Shown here: in pieces, positions 1 to 8,862 of the stretch
How positions within the stretch are numbered: position 1 is the first letter of the stretch
Layout of the letters: the number at the start of each line of letters is the position of its first letter
From: CALBTQ01 sp036725605
GTDB lineage: Bacteria; Lernaellota; Lernaellaia; Lernaellales; Lernaellaceae
Direction of reading: 5' to 3'
Length of the DNA: 64,000 bases
Assembly (NCBI GenBank): GCA_036725605.1
Contig: DAIMDW010000027.1
Span: forward strand, 23,035 to 87,034
Notes under the pieces: generated by a model
Databases searched by the model: none
What the model was told of the DNA's origin: nothing
What the model saw: only the letters and a program-made list of their open reading frames with translations
Position numbers and translations under genes: made by a program

Positions 1-1
1 A

Positions 2-2410
2 GTGTCTTCATCCACACAACGGACTGTCCCTGATTCCCCTCAACCCACAGAATCCCTGGATGCTTCTTTATTGGATGAGGAAGCCAAGAAAATGAGCTTT
101 TCCCTCCCCGAACATGTGGATGAAGAAATCTTTTTCGATTTCCTGAATGGGCAGGCCGCTGCCCTTCAGGAAATCGAAGCCGACATTCTGGCGCTCGAAA
201 ACGGAGATTGCGAGCGTTTGCACGATATACGCCGCCGGCTGCATACATTAAAAGGCGAAGCGGGCGTCATCGGACTGACCGACTTGGAGTACGTTTGTCA
301 CGAATTGGAAACGATATTGGAGAGCCCGCGGAATCCGAGGCAGACCATCGAGACATTGCTGACCGGCAAGGATTGGATGACCCAGGCGATGGAACGCTAT
401 CGCGCGTACGGGTTGCCGGATCCGTCCGGCAAAGCCTTGATCGCGGGAATACGAGCGATCAATCAGCAGGATGTCGACGCCGATCCGTCATCGGACGATG
501 TGATCGTCGACGAACCGTATTGCCTTCCCGACGACGAGGAAACCAACGAGCTGCTCAACGATTTTCTGACCGAAACCCAAGAGCGGCTGCAGGAAACCGA
601 CACGACCTTGCTGGCCATCGAAACCGAGGGTCAGGACGAGGAGAAGGTCAATAAAATTTTCCGCATTTTCCATTCGGCCAAGGGAGTGGCCGGCTTCCTC
701 TCGTTGCGCGACATCATCAGCCTGGCGCACGAAACCGAAACCATGCTCTCGCGCGTGCAGACCGGCGATTTGCGGCTCGAGGGCGAGGTGCTGGATCTGT
801 GTTTCGACGCGACGGAGATGCTGCGCAACCTGATTCACCGCGTGCATCGGGCGTTGGAAACGGATCGTCATCTGTCTTCGTACCGGCCGTTGTTCTGCCT
901 GGTCGACCGCATCCAGTCGGTGGTCAAGGAAGAGCTCGAAGGACGGCCGGAAGCCGGGCCGGGCGATCGCCTGGGCGACATTCTCACCCGGCCGCCGGTG
1001 AGCATTCCGGCGGACGTGGTCGAGCGGGCGCTGGCCGATCAGAAGGCCTCCGGACGACGCCTGGGCGAGGAACTGGTCATCAGCGGCAAGGTGCCGGCGA
1101 AGAAAATCGACAAGGCCCTGCGCGCGCAGCAGGAAGCGCGGCAAAGCCAGAGCCGCGAGGGCGGGCCCGAGCTGCAGGAAATCAAAGTCGACGTGCGCCG
1201 GGTGGACAACCTGGTCGAGTTGGTCGGCGAGCTGGCGGTCGTCGAATCGATGATCGTGCACCTGACCGAGTCGATGCTCGAGCAACTGGGCGAAAGTGCG
1301 CGGGTCAACCTGTTCAAGGCGCGCACGACATTGCGACAGTTCCGCAAGATCAGCAAGGACCTGCAGGACGTCGGTCTGCAAATGCGGATGGTGCCGCTGC
1401 GCAGCGTCTTCCAGAAGATGGCGCGGCTGGTGCGCGATCTGTCCAAGAAGCAGAACAAGCCGCTCAAGCTGCAGTTGTCGGGCGAAAACACCGAAATGGA
1501 CCGCAGCATGGTCGAACGCATCGCCGATCCGCTGGTGCACCTGATGCGCAACGCGGCCGACCACGGCATCGAGACGCCCGACGAACGGCGGCAGGCCGGC
1601 AAGGACGAGGAAGGCGAAATTTCGCTGTCGGCCTTCCACCAGGGCGGCAACGTGATCATCGAGATCCGCGACGACGGCCGCGGGCTGAACCGCGAGGCGA
1701 TCCGGCGCAAGGCGATCGCCAACGGATTGCTCAACGAGCACGACAATCCGCAGGAAAAAGACCTGTTCAACCTCATTTTCGAACCCGGTTTTTCCACCGC
1801 GCAGAAGGTCAGCGAGGTGTCGGGCCGGGGCGTGGGCATGGACGTGGTCAAGCGCAACATCGAGTCGATGCACGGACGCATTTCGATTCAGTCGAAGGAA
1901 GGCGAAGGCACGGTCTTCCAACTGGTGTTGCCGCTGACGCTGGCGATCATCGACGGCATGCTGATCAAGTGCGGGGCCGAGCAGTACATCGTCCCCACCC
2001 TGGCGATCGTCGAATCGCTGCAGCCCACGCCGGAGATGATCCACGATTACGGCGGGCGCGACGAACTGCTGCGCCTGCGCGGCGAACTGATTCCGCTGGT
2101 GCGGCTGGACTATCTGCTGCAGATCGAGAGCGACCGGAACGAGCGCCCCTCGATGGTCGTGGTGGTGGAAAGCGCGGGCGAGAAAATCGGCCTGGTGGTC
2201 GAGGAGATTCTGCAGCGGCAACAGGTGGTCATCAAAAATCTGACCGCGGAAAGCGACTGTCTGAATTGCTTCTCCGGGGCGGCGATCCTCTCGGACGGCC
2301 GCGTCGGGTTGATTCTGAATACCGATCAATTGCGAAGGATGATGGATATCGGACTGCATCGGAGAGCGTCCAATTCCATTGATGAAATGGAACGGGCGGC
2401 GAACGCCTGA
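2..2410 (+). CDS. cheA: Chemotaxis histidine kinase CheA with two HPt domains and an MshEN-like insert
   Basis: Cytoplasmic autokinase that phosphorylates CheY and CheB under receptor control. Two HPt domains are visible: His81 in HTLKGEAG and His224 in HSAKGVAG. Residues 323-376 carry two RLG-x-L type motifs separated by five residues, like the MshEN c-di-GMP-binding fold; the second motif is a full match, the first is degenerate. The CheA dimerisation domain follows (about 390-460, VDNLVELVGEL). The ATPase domain has the N box at Asn517 (NAADHG) and the glycine boxes DDGRG and GRGVGMDVV. A CheW-like domain ends the protein (about 660-790). The reading frame is open at the window edge; the GTG at base 2 is only the first possible start, so the gene may be slightly longer upstream. 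First gene of an eight-gene chemotaxis operon. Confidence 0.96.
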   Translation: MSSSTQRTVPDSPQPTESLDASLLDEEAKKMSFSLPEHVDEEIFFDFLNGQAAALQEIEADILALENGDCERLHDIRRRLHTLKGEAGVIGLTDLEYVCHELETILESPRNPRQTIETLLTGKDWMTQAMERYRAYGLPDPSGKALIAGIRAINQQDVDADPSSDDVIVDEPYCLPDDEETNELLNDFLTETQERLQETDTTLLAIETEGQDEEKVNKIFRIFHSAKGVAGFLSLRDIISLAHETETMLSRVQTGDLRLEGEVLDLCFDATEMLRNLIHRVHRALETDRHLSSYRPLFCLVDRIQSVVKEELEGRPEAGPGDRLGDILTRPPVSIPADVVERALADQKASGRRLGEELVISGKVPAKKIDKALRAQQEARQSQSREGGPELQEIKVDVRRVDNLVELVGELAVVESMIVHLTESMLEQLGESARVNLFKARTTLRQFRKISKDLQDVGLQMRMVPLRSVFQKMARLVRDLSKKQNKPLKLQLSGENTEMDRSMVERIADPLVHLMRNAADHGIETPDERRQAGKDEEGEISLSAFHQGGNVIIEIRDDGRGLNREAIRRKAIANGLLNEHDNPQEKDLFNLIFEPGFSTAQKVSEVSGRGVGMDVVKRNIESMHGRISIQSKEGEGTVFQLVLPLTLAIIDGMLIKCGAEQYIVPTLAIVESLQPTPEMIHDYGGRDELLRLRGELIPLVRLDYLLQIESDRNERPSMVVVVESAGEKIGLVVEEILQRQQVVIKNLTAESDCLNCFSGAAILSDGRVGLILNTDQLRRMMDIGLHRRASNSIDEMERAANA

Positions 2411-2449
2411 CCCGTCCCCAAGGAAATCAAAGAGGGAAGGAGAACGGAA

Positions 2450-2992
2450 ATGAGCGAAGCCATGGCCTGGCAAACGGCAACCGAGGCGAATCCGGAAAAG
2501 GAATCTTCCATCGCTCACCATCTGGCCGGCAAGTACATGACGTTCCGGTTGGCCAATGAGGTTTACGGACTCGAGTTGCTCAAGGTGCGCGAGATCATCG
2601 GGATGATGGAAATCACCCGCGTCGCGCGCACGGCCGAGTACATCCGCGGCGTGATCAACCTGCGCGGCAAAGTGATTCCGGTCGTCGATCAGCGCCTGAA
2701 ACTCGGCTTGGGCGCCACGGAAGTCACCGACCAGACGGTGATCATCGTGGTGCAGATCAACAGCGAGGGACAGGAACTGACGATGGGCATTCTCGTCGAC
2801 GAGGTGCAGGAAGTGCTCAACATTCAGAGCCGGCAGATCGATCCGCCGCCGAATTTCGGCTCCGGCGGCATCGACGTGGATTTCATCCTCGGCGTCGGCA
2901 AGCACGAAAAGCGGGTCATCTTTTTGCTGGACATCGAAAAGGTGCTCAACAAAAAGGACAAAAAACAATTGGAAGAAACGGCGGACCTGTAA
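2450..2992 (+). CDS. cheW: Chemotaxis coupling protein CheW
   Basis: Scaffold protein joining CheA to receptor signalling tips. The 180 residues are essentially one CheW domain (about 28-165), recognised from the YGLELLKVREI strand-helix and the VINLRGKVIPVVD core. A short acidic N-terminal tail precedes it. The start is supported by an AAGGAG ribosome site ending about seven bases before ATG. It lies 39 bases after cheA and 38 bases before the receptor gene, so all three are probably co-transcribed. Confidence 0.96.
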   Translation: MSEAMAWQTATEANPEKESSIAHHLAGKYMTFRLANEVYGLELLKVREIIGMMEITRVARTAEYIRGVINLRGKVIPVVDQRLKLGLGATEVTDQTVIIVVQINSEGQELTMGILVDEVQEVLNIQSRQIDPPPNFGSGGIDVDFILGVGKHEKRVIFLLDIEKVLNKKDKKQLEETADL

Positions 2993-3030
2993 CGGCCGCT
3001 GAAACGGTTTTCGGATAAAAGGAGAGGAAC

Positions 3031-5214
3031 ATGCCAGCCAAAGAAAACAAAGCGAGCCTGGAGCCCTGCTTCGAAAAGCACCTGCTGGGTGCGATCGCCA
3101 CGCCGACCTTCGCCACCAACGCCAAGGGCGAGGTCACGTTCTGGAACAAGGCGATGACCGAACTGACCGGCATCGAAAGCGCCGACATGCTGGGCAAGAA
3201 AGCCTGGACGGCGTTTTTCGCGCAGAAAACCAAGACCCCGGTGGAGATGGTGTTGCGCTCCGAGGACGAGGAGATCGAGGAAGCCTTCACCGTCGAGCAC
3301 AAAAACGAGGACCGGCGGCAGCAGGTGAAATTCCACGCGCGGCCCGTCATGGACGAGCAGGACGAGCTGTGCGGCGTGGTCGTCACGCTGGGAGCGAGCC
3401 GGCAAAGCGACGAATGGAAAGCGAAGTTCGACGTGGCGCTGCAGGATCTGAACGGCATCCCCACGCCGATCATGCGCATCAACCGCGACTACACCATCGA
3501 GTTTCTCAACAAGGCCGGCGCGGAACTGGTCGGTCTGACCTCGGAGCAGGCGGTGGGCCGCAAGTGTTACGACCTGTTCAAAACGCCGCACTGCAACACG
3601 CCCGAATGCCGCTGCCGTCAGGCGATGGAAACCGAGTCGATCCGCACCGGCGAAACGACCGCCGACCCGACGGGCCTGAACCTGCCGATCCGCTACAGCG
3701 CTTCGCCGATTTACAACGACGCCGGGCAGGTCATGGGCGCGGTGGAGTTCGTCACCGACATCACCGAAACGAAAAACGCGCTCGACGACGCGCAGCTCAA
3801 GGTCGATTACCTGGACAACATCCCCACTCCGGTGATGGTGATCGACAAGAACTACTCGGTACAGTACATGAACCCGGCCGGCGCGGCGGTACTGGGCTCG
3901 ACGCCCGCGGCGGTGCGCGGCCGTCATTGCTACGATCTGTTCAAGACGCCGCACTGCAACACCGGCGAGTGCCGCTGCCGCCAGGCGATGGAAACCGAGT
4001 CGATCCGCACCGGCGAAACGACGGCCGATCCGCACGGTCTGAACCTGCCGATCGAGTACACCGGCGCGCCGATCAAGGACAAACACGGCAAGGTCATCGG
4101 CGCGTTGGAATACGTGGTGGACATCACCGCGCGCAAATCGGTGCTCAACGACATCGTCGGTCTGGCCGAGGCGCTGGCGTCCAACGATCTGACCAAGCTG
4201 GCGATCGGCGATTACGACGGTGACTACAAGCTGATCACCGATCACCTCAACCGCGGCATTCAGGCGCAGCACGCGGCGATGCTGTCGGTGGCCGATTCGG
4301 TCAATCAGATCAGCGCGGCGGCCGAGCAGATCGCTTCGAGCAGCCAGTCGGTGGCCGAAGGCGCTTCCGAGCAGGCCAGCTCGCTGGAAGAGACGTCCAG
4401 CAGCATGGAAGAGATGGCCAGCATGACCAAGCAGAACGCGGACAATTCGCGGCAGGCCAACTCGATGGCGCAGCAGTCCAACGAATTGGCGTCGGTCGGC
4501 GCGCAGGCGATGAGCGAGATGGTCTCGGCGATGCAGAAGATCAAGGAATCGTCGCGCGGCACGGCGGCGATCATCAAGGACATCAACGAAATCGCGTTCC
4601 AGACCAACCTGCTGGCGCTCAACGCGGCGGTGGAAGCGGCGCGCGCGGGCGACGCCGGTCGCGGCTTCGCCGTGGTGGCCGAGGAAGTGCGCAACCTGGC
4701 GCAACGGGCCAAGGAAGCGGCGACGAAGACCGAAGCGCTGATTCAGGAATCGGGCCGGCTGGCCGAGGAAGGCGAGACCATCTCGACCGGCGTGAGCAAG
4801 AACCTGGCGGACATCGTTTCGTCGATCAGCAAGGCCGCGGATATCGTCAAGGAAATCGCGGCGGCAAGCGAAGAGCAGTCGCGCGGCATCGAGCAGATCA
4901 ACAACGCGCTGGCGCAGATGGACAAGGTCACGCAGGCGAACGCGGCGAACTCGGAAGAGTCGTCGAGCGCTTCGGAGGAGTTGTCGAGCCAGTCGCAGGA
5001 ACTGGCGGCGATGGTCGGCCGGTTCAAGCTCAATCGCGGCAAGCCCGACGCGCGGCACGTGCAGCAGGCCGCGGCCGCGCCGGCGTCGGGCAACGGCAAA
5101 ACCAGAGGCAACGGCAACGGTCACGCGAAAAGCAACGGCGGCAACGGCCAGGCCAAGTACGCCCCCGAGGAACTGATCCCGCTGGAAGACGACCCGGTCT
5201 TCCAGGATTTCTAG
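3031..5214 (+). CDS. Soluble methyl-accepting chemotaxis protein with three PAS domains
   Basis: Chemoreceptor controlling CheA; 727 residues. No transmembrane segment or signal peptide is visible, so it should sense an intracellular signal. Three PAS domains occur at roughly 20-115, 140-245 and 260-366. PAS2 and PAS3 are near-duplicates, each with a Cys-rich stretch (CYDLFKTPHCNT then ECRC; first Cys at 179 and 300), suggesting a redox or metal/cofactor role (inference). The receptor signalling domain (about 400-670) contains the hairpin tip EIAFQTNLLALNAAVEAARA. A low-complexity Gly/Asn/Lys linker leads to a conserved-looking end, PVFQDF, which might serve as a CheR/CheB/CheD docking tail (inference). 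Strong ribosome site AAGGAG before ATG. Confidence 0.95.
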   Translation: MPAKENKASLEPCFEKHLLGAIATPTFATNAKGEVTFWNKAMTELTGIESADMLGKKAWTAFFAQKTKTPVEMVLRSEDEEIEEAFTVEHKNEDRRQQVKFHARPVMDEQDELCGVVVTLGASRQSDEWKAKFDVALQDLNGIPTPIMRINRDYTIEFLNKAGAELVGLTSEQAVGRKCYDLFKTPHCNTPECRCRQAMETESIRTGETTADPTGLNLPIRYSASPIYNDAGQVMGAVEFVTDITETKNALDDAQLKVDYLDNIPTPVMVIDKNYSVQYMNPAGAAVLGSTPAAVRGRHCYDLFKTPHCNTGECRCRQAMETESIRTGETTADPHGLNLPIEYTGAPIKDKHGKVIGALEYVVDITARKSVLNDIVGLAEALASNDLTKLAIGDYDGDYKLITDHLNRGIQAQHAAMLSVADSVNQISAAAEQIASSSQSVAEGASEQASSLEETSSSMEEMASMTKQNADNSRQANSMAQQSNELASVGAQAMSEMVSAMQKIKESSRGTAAIIKDINEIAFQTNLLALNAAVEAARAGDAGRGFAVVAEEVRNLAQRAKEAATKTEALIQESGRLAEEGETISTGVSKNLADIVSSISKAADIVKEIAAASEEQSRGIEQINNALAQMDKVTQANAANSEESSSASEELSSQSQELAAMVGRFKLNRGKPDARHVQQAAAAPASGNGKTRGNGNGHAKSNGGNGQAKYAPEELIPLEDDPVFQDF
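3619..4022 (+). repeat. Internal direct repeat from duplicated PAS domain
   Basis: A 41-base stretch at 3619-3659 recurs exactly at 3982-4022, an offset of 363 bases (121 codons). It encodes the end of the Cys-rich segment and QAMETESIRTGET in both PAS copies. Surrounding codons are similar but diverged, so this looks like an in-frame tandem domain duplication with strong constraint or recent conversion over this segment. Confidence 0.9.
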
Positions 5215-5238
5215 ACCTTCTTTCCTCTTTTCCCATGA

Positions 5239-5266
5239 GACGGGGCGGTCTGGCCGCCGCCCCGTC
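5239..5266 (+). other. Strong hairpin between receptor gene and cheR
   Basis: Perfect 10-bp GC-rich stem (GACGGGGCGG, 5239-5248, with its complement at 5257-5266) and an 8-base loop, 25 bases after the receptor stop codon. No clear U-tract follows on the plus strand, so it is more likely an mRNA stability or processing element that lowers downstream expression than a full terminator. Confidence 0.6.
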
Positions 5267-5295
5267 GCCACCTTTCGAAACGAGGAACACAACCG

Positions 5296-6117
5296 GTGAA
5301 ACAAAAGGACTTTGAACGCTTTTGCTCGCTGGCCTACGACAAAGCCGGCATCCGCCTGCGCGACGGCAAAGAGGCGTTGGTCAGCGCCCGCGTCTCCAAG
5401 CGGATGCGCGCGCTGGACCTGCGCGATTTCAGCGACTACCTCGAAGTCCTGGACACGGACGAAAACGAACTGATCCACTTCCTCGACGCGATCAGCACGA
5501 ACTACACGAGTTTTTTCCGCGAACGCGAACATTTCAATTTGCTCACCGAGCATGTGCGGCAGTGGATCGATCGCGGGCGGCAGCGGCTGCGCATCTGGTC
5601 GGCGGCTTCGTCCTCGGGCGAAGAACCCTACTCGCTGGCGATCACGATGGCCGAGGCGTTGAACGGCCGCGAGTTGGATTATCGCATTCTGGCCACCGAC
5701 ATTTCGCTGAGCGTGCTGCAACGCGGACAGGAGGGCGTGTACAGTTCGGCGGCGCTGACCAACGTGCCGCCGGAGTGGCGCGGCAAATATTTTCGCCGTT
5801 TGCGCGCCGCCCGCGACGACAACGAAAAATCGCCGCAATACGCGGTCAAAGACGAGCTGCGGCAGCGCATCGTGTTTCGGCACATGAACCTGAACGAGGT
5901 GCCCTACCCGTTGCGCGGGCCGTTGGACGCGGTGTTTTGCCGCAACGTGATGATCTACTTCGACAAAGACGTGCGACAACGGTTGATCAGTGAATTCGAA
6001 CGGCTGCTGCGGCCGGGCGGACTGCTGATCGTCGGTCACACGGAAACGCTGACCGGCATTCGGCATCGTTTCTCGACCGTCAAACCATCCGTTTATCGCA
6101 TGCCGGAATTGCCATGA
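5296..6117 (+). CDS. cheR: Chemotaxis protein methyltransferase CheR
   Basis: SAM-dependent enzyme that methylates receptor glutamates during adaptation. 273 residues, normal family length. N-terminal helical CheR_N domain (1-75), then the methyltransferase fold with the SAM site around WSAASSSGEEPYSLAI and the conserved FCRNVMIYFD strand. GTG start with GAGG about ten bases upstream; no better in-frame start lies before the N-terminal domain. The stop overlaps the cheD start (ATGA), indicating translational coupling. Confidence 0.95.
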   Translation: MKQKDFERFCSLAYDKAGIRLRDGKEALVSARVSKRMRALDLRDFSDYLEVLDTDENELIHFLDAISTNYTSFFREREHFNLLTEHVRQWIDRGRQRLRIWSAASSSGEEPYSLAITMAEALNGRELDYRILATDISLSVLQRGQEGVYSSAALTNVPPEWRGKYFRRLRAARDDNEKSPQYAVKDELRQRIVFRHMNLNEVPYPLRGPLDAVFCRNVMIYFDKDVRQRLISEFERLLRPGGLLIVGHTETLTGIRHRFSTVKPSVYRMPELP

Positions 6118-6593
6118 ACACGATCACCGTCGACATCGCCGATATTCAGGTCACCGACGATCCGGAAAGCATGCTGGTGACCTACGCGCTGGGCTCGTGC
6201 ATCGCCGTGATGGTCTACGATCCGGTGCGACGAACCGGCGGCATGATCCATTACATGCTGCCCAATTCGCAGACCAACCCGGAAAAGGGTTTGGACAAAC
6301 CCGGCATGTTCGCCGACCTGGGCGTGCCGTTGCTGTTCAAAAAAATGTACAGCCTCGGCAGCCGCAAAGAGGACCTGATCGTCAAGGTCGCCGGCGGCGG
6401 CAAGCTCTACGACGACAAGGGCATGTTCGAAATCGGCCAACGCAATTACATGGTGCTGCGCAAGATCCTCTGGAAGAACAGCGTGATGATCTCGGCGGAG
6501 GACGTGGGCGGCAATCTGTCGCGGACCGCGCGGCTGTTCATGGCCGACGGGCGGGTGATCATCCGCGCCAACGGCGAGGAACGCGACCTGTAA
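6114..6593 (+). CDS. cheD: Chemoreceptor glutamine deamidase CheD
   Basis: Deamidates receptor glutamines and, in other bacteria, interacts with CheC/CheX-type phosphatases. 159 residues with the characteristic catalytic segment: a Cys in LGSCIAV and the His in GGMIHYMLP. The later VAGGGKLYD loop is also typical. Its ATG overlaps the cheR stop codon by four bases (ATGA). It is followed by cheY with a 35-base gap. Confidence 0.95.
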   Translation: MNTITVDIADIQVTDDPESMLVTYALGSCIAVMVYDPVRRTGGMIHYMLPNSQTNPEKGLDKPGMFADLGVPLLFKKMYSLGSRKEDLIVKVAGGGKLYDDKGMFEIGQRNYMVLRKILWKNSVMISAEDVGGNLSRTARLFMADGRVIIRANGEERDL

Positions 6594-6628
6594 GGGCTCC
6601 GGCGCAAGAAGCCGGGGAAAGGAGCGCC

Positions 6629-7009
6629 ATGAGCTACAACATTCTGATCGTCGACGATTCGAGCATCATCCGCTCGGTGGTGAAAAAAACGATCTCGATG
6701 GCCGGCGTGGACGTCGGCGAATTTTTCGAAGCGGCCAACGGCGTGGAGGCGCTGTCGTTGCTGGGGCGCAAGGGCATCGACGTGGTGTTCGCCGACATCA
6801 ACATGCCGCAAATGAACGGCCTGGACCTGGTGGCGCACATGTGCTCGCGGCGCAACCTGGCGAAAATTCCGGTGGTGATCGTCTCGACCGAACGCAGCCA
6901 GGAACGCATCGAACAGATGAAACAACAAGGCGTGCGCGCCTACATCAAAAAACCGTTCCGGCCCGAGGATTTCCGCCAGGTCGTGCAGGACGTCTTCGGC
7001 GCCGAATAG
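6629..7009 (+). CDS. cheY: CheY-type single-domain response regulator
   Basis: Diffusible phospho-switch carrying the CheA signal. 126 residues, a lone receiver domain: acidic pair D9/D10, phosphoacceptor D56 in FADINMPQMNG, and the conserved Lys in YIKKPF. Start chosen at the ATG after AAAGGAG with six bases spacing; the open frame extends further upstream but only through cheD in another frame. It sits next to CheX, the likely phosphatase for it. Confidence 0.95.
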   Translation: MSYNILIVDDSSIIRSVVKKTISMAGVDVGEFFEAANGVEALSLLGRKGIDVVFADINMPQMNGLDLVAHMCSRRNLAKIPVVIVSTERSQERIEQMKQQGVRAYIKKPFRPEDFRQVVQDVFGAE

Positions 7010-7018
7010 GATTGGACC

Positions 7019-7501
7019 ATGAACGAGAACATTACCAATGACATGATCTGCGAGGCGGTCAGCCAGGTGCTGGCCGATATGGCTTTCATTTTCACCGAAC
7101 CGGCCCCGGCGCATCTGCCCTGGAACGACGACGTGCTGACCGCGCACCTGCCCTTCGCCGGGCGCCAGCGCGGCACGCTGATTTTGAGCACCACGACTTC
7201 GCTGTGCGCGGAAATCGCGGCCAACCTGCTGGGCAGCGACGCGGCCGCCGATTACGACCCCGGTCACTTCTGCGATTCGTGGGGCGAAATCGCCAACGTC
7301 GTGGGCGGCGTGCTGATGGAAAAAGCATACGGCACCAACCTCATCTGCCACCTGGGCATTCCGCAGGTGTCGCCCCCGCGCGAGGAAGCGCAAATCGAAC
7401 TGCCGCGCACCGCGTTGTACGTCAGCTTGCTCGACGACGAGTGGCGGCGCATCGACGCGGCGGTGATTCTGGAGCCCATGGCGCAGGCGGTCGGGGAGTA
7501 G
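7019..7501 (+). CDS. cheX: CheX-like CheY-P phosphatase
   Basis: Predicted to remove phosphate from CheY-P and terminate the signal. 160 residues with one copy of the CheC/CheX phosphatase signature: D86, E90 and N93 in DSWGEIANVVGG, with Pro115 at the expected spacing of about 22 residues after the Asn. A single site fits CheX rather than two-site CheC. It lies nine bases after cheY and two bases before cheB, so it belongs to the operon. The family is short and divergent; the motif is the main evidence. Confidence 0.85.
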   Translation: MNENITNDMICEAVSQVLADMAFIFTEPAPAHLPWNDDVLTAHLPFAGRQRGTLILSTTTSLCAEIAANLLGSDAAADYDPGHFCDSWGEIANVVGGVLMEKAYGTNLICHLGIPQVSPPREEAQIELPRTALYVSLLDDEWRRIDAAVILEPMAQAVGE

Positions 7502-7503
7502 CG

Positions 7504-8529
7504 ATGGTCAAGGTGCTGGTCGTCGACGATTCCGCGGTCGTGCGGCGGATCCTGAGCAAGGAACTGGCGGCCGATCCGGAATTGGAGGTCGTCGGCGCCG
7601 CGCCCGATCCGTACGTGGCGCGCGACATGATCGTGCGCCTGGCGCCGGACGTGATCACGCTGGACCTGGAAATGCCGCGCATGGACGGCCTGAGTTTTCT
7701 CCAACGCCTGATGAAGCATTATCCGCTGCCGGTGATCATCGTTTCCTCGCTGACGCCGCGCGGCGGCGACCTGGCGATGGAGGCGATGGACTTGGGCGCG
7801 GTGGACGTGATGTGCAAGCCGGGCTCGGCCTACACCGTCGGTGAAATGACCGACGAGCTGCGCGACAAGGTCAAAGCCGCCGCCCTGATCGACGTGAGCC
7901 GGCTGAGCAAGCGCAACGGCAAAACGTCCGCGACCGGCTACCGCCCTTCCCCGCTGAGGCGCACGACCAACAAGATTCTGGCCATCGGCGCATCGACCGG
8001 CGGCACGACCGCGATCGCGCACCTGCTGCAACGCATGCCGCACAACGGCCCGGGGACGATCATCACGCAGCACATGCCCGAACATTTCACGCGATCATTC
8101 GCCGAACGGCTGGACGCGAATTCGAAGATGACCGTCCGCGAGGCGAGCGACGGCGATTCGGTCGTGCCGGGCGTCGCGCTGGTCGCGCCGGGCAATAAGC
8201 ATCTGCTGCTCAAACGCGACGGCGCGCGTTACTACGTCCAGGTGCGCACGGGACCGCCGGTCAACCGCCATCGACCGTCGGTGGACGTGATGTTCCGCTC
8301 GGTGGCGCTGGCGGCGGGGCAAAACGCGATCGGCGTGATCCTGACCGGCATGGGCCGTGACGGCGCGCTGGGCATGAAGGAAATGCGCGACGCGGGCGCG
8401 CACACCATCGGGCAGGACGAAACGAGCTGCGTCGTGTACGGCATGCCGCGCGCGGCCTACGAGGAACAGGCCGTGTGCGAAGTCGCGCCGCTGGACGAGA
8501 TTCTTACGCATATTTTGGCGCGCGCCTGA
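7504..8529 (+). CDS. cheB: Protein-glutamate methylesterase/deamidase CheB
   Basis: Response-regulated methylesterase that removes receptor methyl groups, opposing CheR. 341 residues. Receiver domain 1-120 with phosphoacceptor D54 (LDLEMPRMDG), linker, then catalytic domain from about 155. Catalytic residues are visible as S164 (GASTGG), the His in TQHMPEHF and the Asp in GMGRDGA. ATG directly follows the cheX stop (TAG-CG-ATG). Last gene of the chemotaxis operon; a weaker gap follows. Confidence 0.96.
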   Translation: MVKVLVVDDSAVVRRILSKELAADPELEVVGAAPDPYVARDMIVRLAPDVITLDLEMPRMDGLSFLQRLMKHYPLPVIIVSSLTPRGGDLAMEAMDLGAVDVMCKPGSAYTVGEMTDELRDKVKAAALIDVSRLSKRNGKTSATGYRPSPLRRTTNKILAIGASTGGTTAIAHLLQRMPHNGPGTIITQHMPEHFTRSFAERLDANSKMTVREASDGDSVVPGVALVAPGNKHLLLKRDGARYYVQVRTGPPVNRHRPSVDVMFRSVALAAGQNAIGVILTGMGRDGALGMKEMRDAGAHTIGQDETSCVVYGMPRAAYEEQAVCEVAPLDEILTHILARA

Positions 8530-8591
8530 AATCATTCCGATTATCTGCTACTATGCGATCCATCGAAATTTTCAATCGCAAAGGAGGAATG

Positions 8592-8828
8592 ATGGCGCCG
8601 ACAAAAACCAAGAAAAAGCGCGACGTGGAAAAGGACTATCCGAAAAAACAGTTCATCCAGAAATTGCGGCGACTGGCCGACGCGCTGGAAAACGAAAAGT
8701 CCTTCCGCATTCAGGTCGCGGGCGAGCGGGTTTGCGTGCCCAAACGCGCGATCATCAACATCGAGCACGAGCGCGGCAAGAAGGTCGAGGAAATCGAATT
8801 CCAGATGAAATGGAAGTTGGAGGAGTAA
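8592..8828 (+). CDS. Amphi-Trp domain-containing small protein
   Basis: 78 residues matching the short amphi-Trp family: Lys-rich N-terminus, helical FIQKLRRLADALENEK, a strand pair around FRIQVAGERVCVP, and the closing IEFQMKWKLEE strand. The function of the family is not established. AAGGAGG sits 1 base before ATG 8589 and 4 bases before ATG 8592; the second spacing is more workable, so 8592 is preferred. It lies 62 bases after cheB and may have its own promoter. Confidence 0.8.
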   Translation: MAPTKTKKKRDVEKDYPKKQFIQKLRRLADALENEKSFRIQVAGERVCVPKRAIINIEHERGKKVEEIEFQMKWKLEE

Positions 8829-8862
8829 CCTCCGCCGACAATATGTGCGCGGTGGACGTCGC

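Noticed and set aside
488..6066. Very long antisense open frames (826 and 1080 codons) opposite the chemotaxis genes
   Set aside because: High GC and codon bias of the real genes keep the opposite frames open; translations are low-complexity (His/Arg/Gln/Asp-rich) with no domain, and the plus-strand genes have clear motifs.
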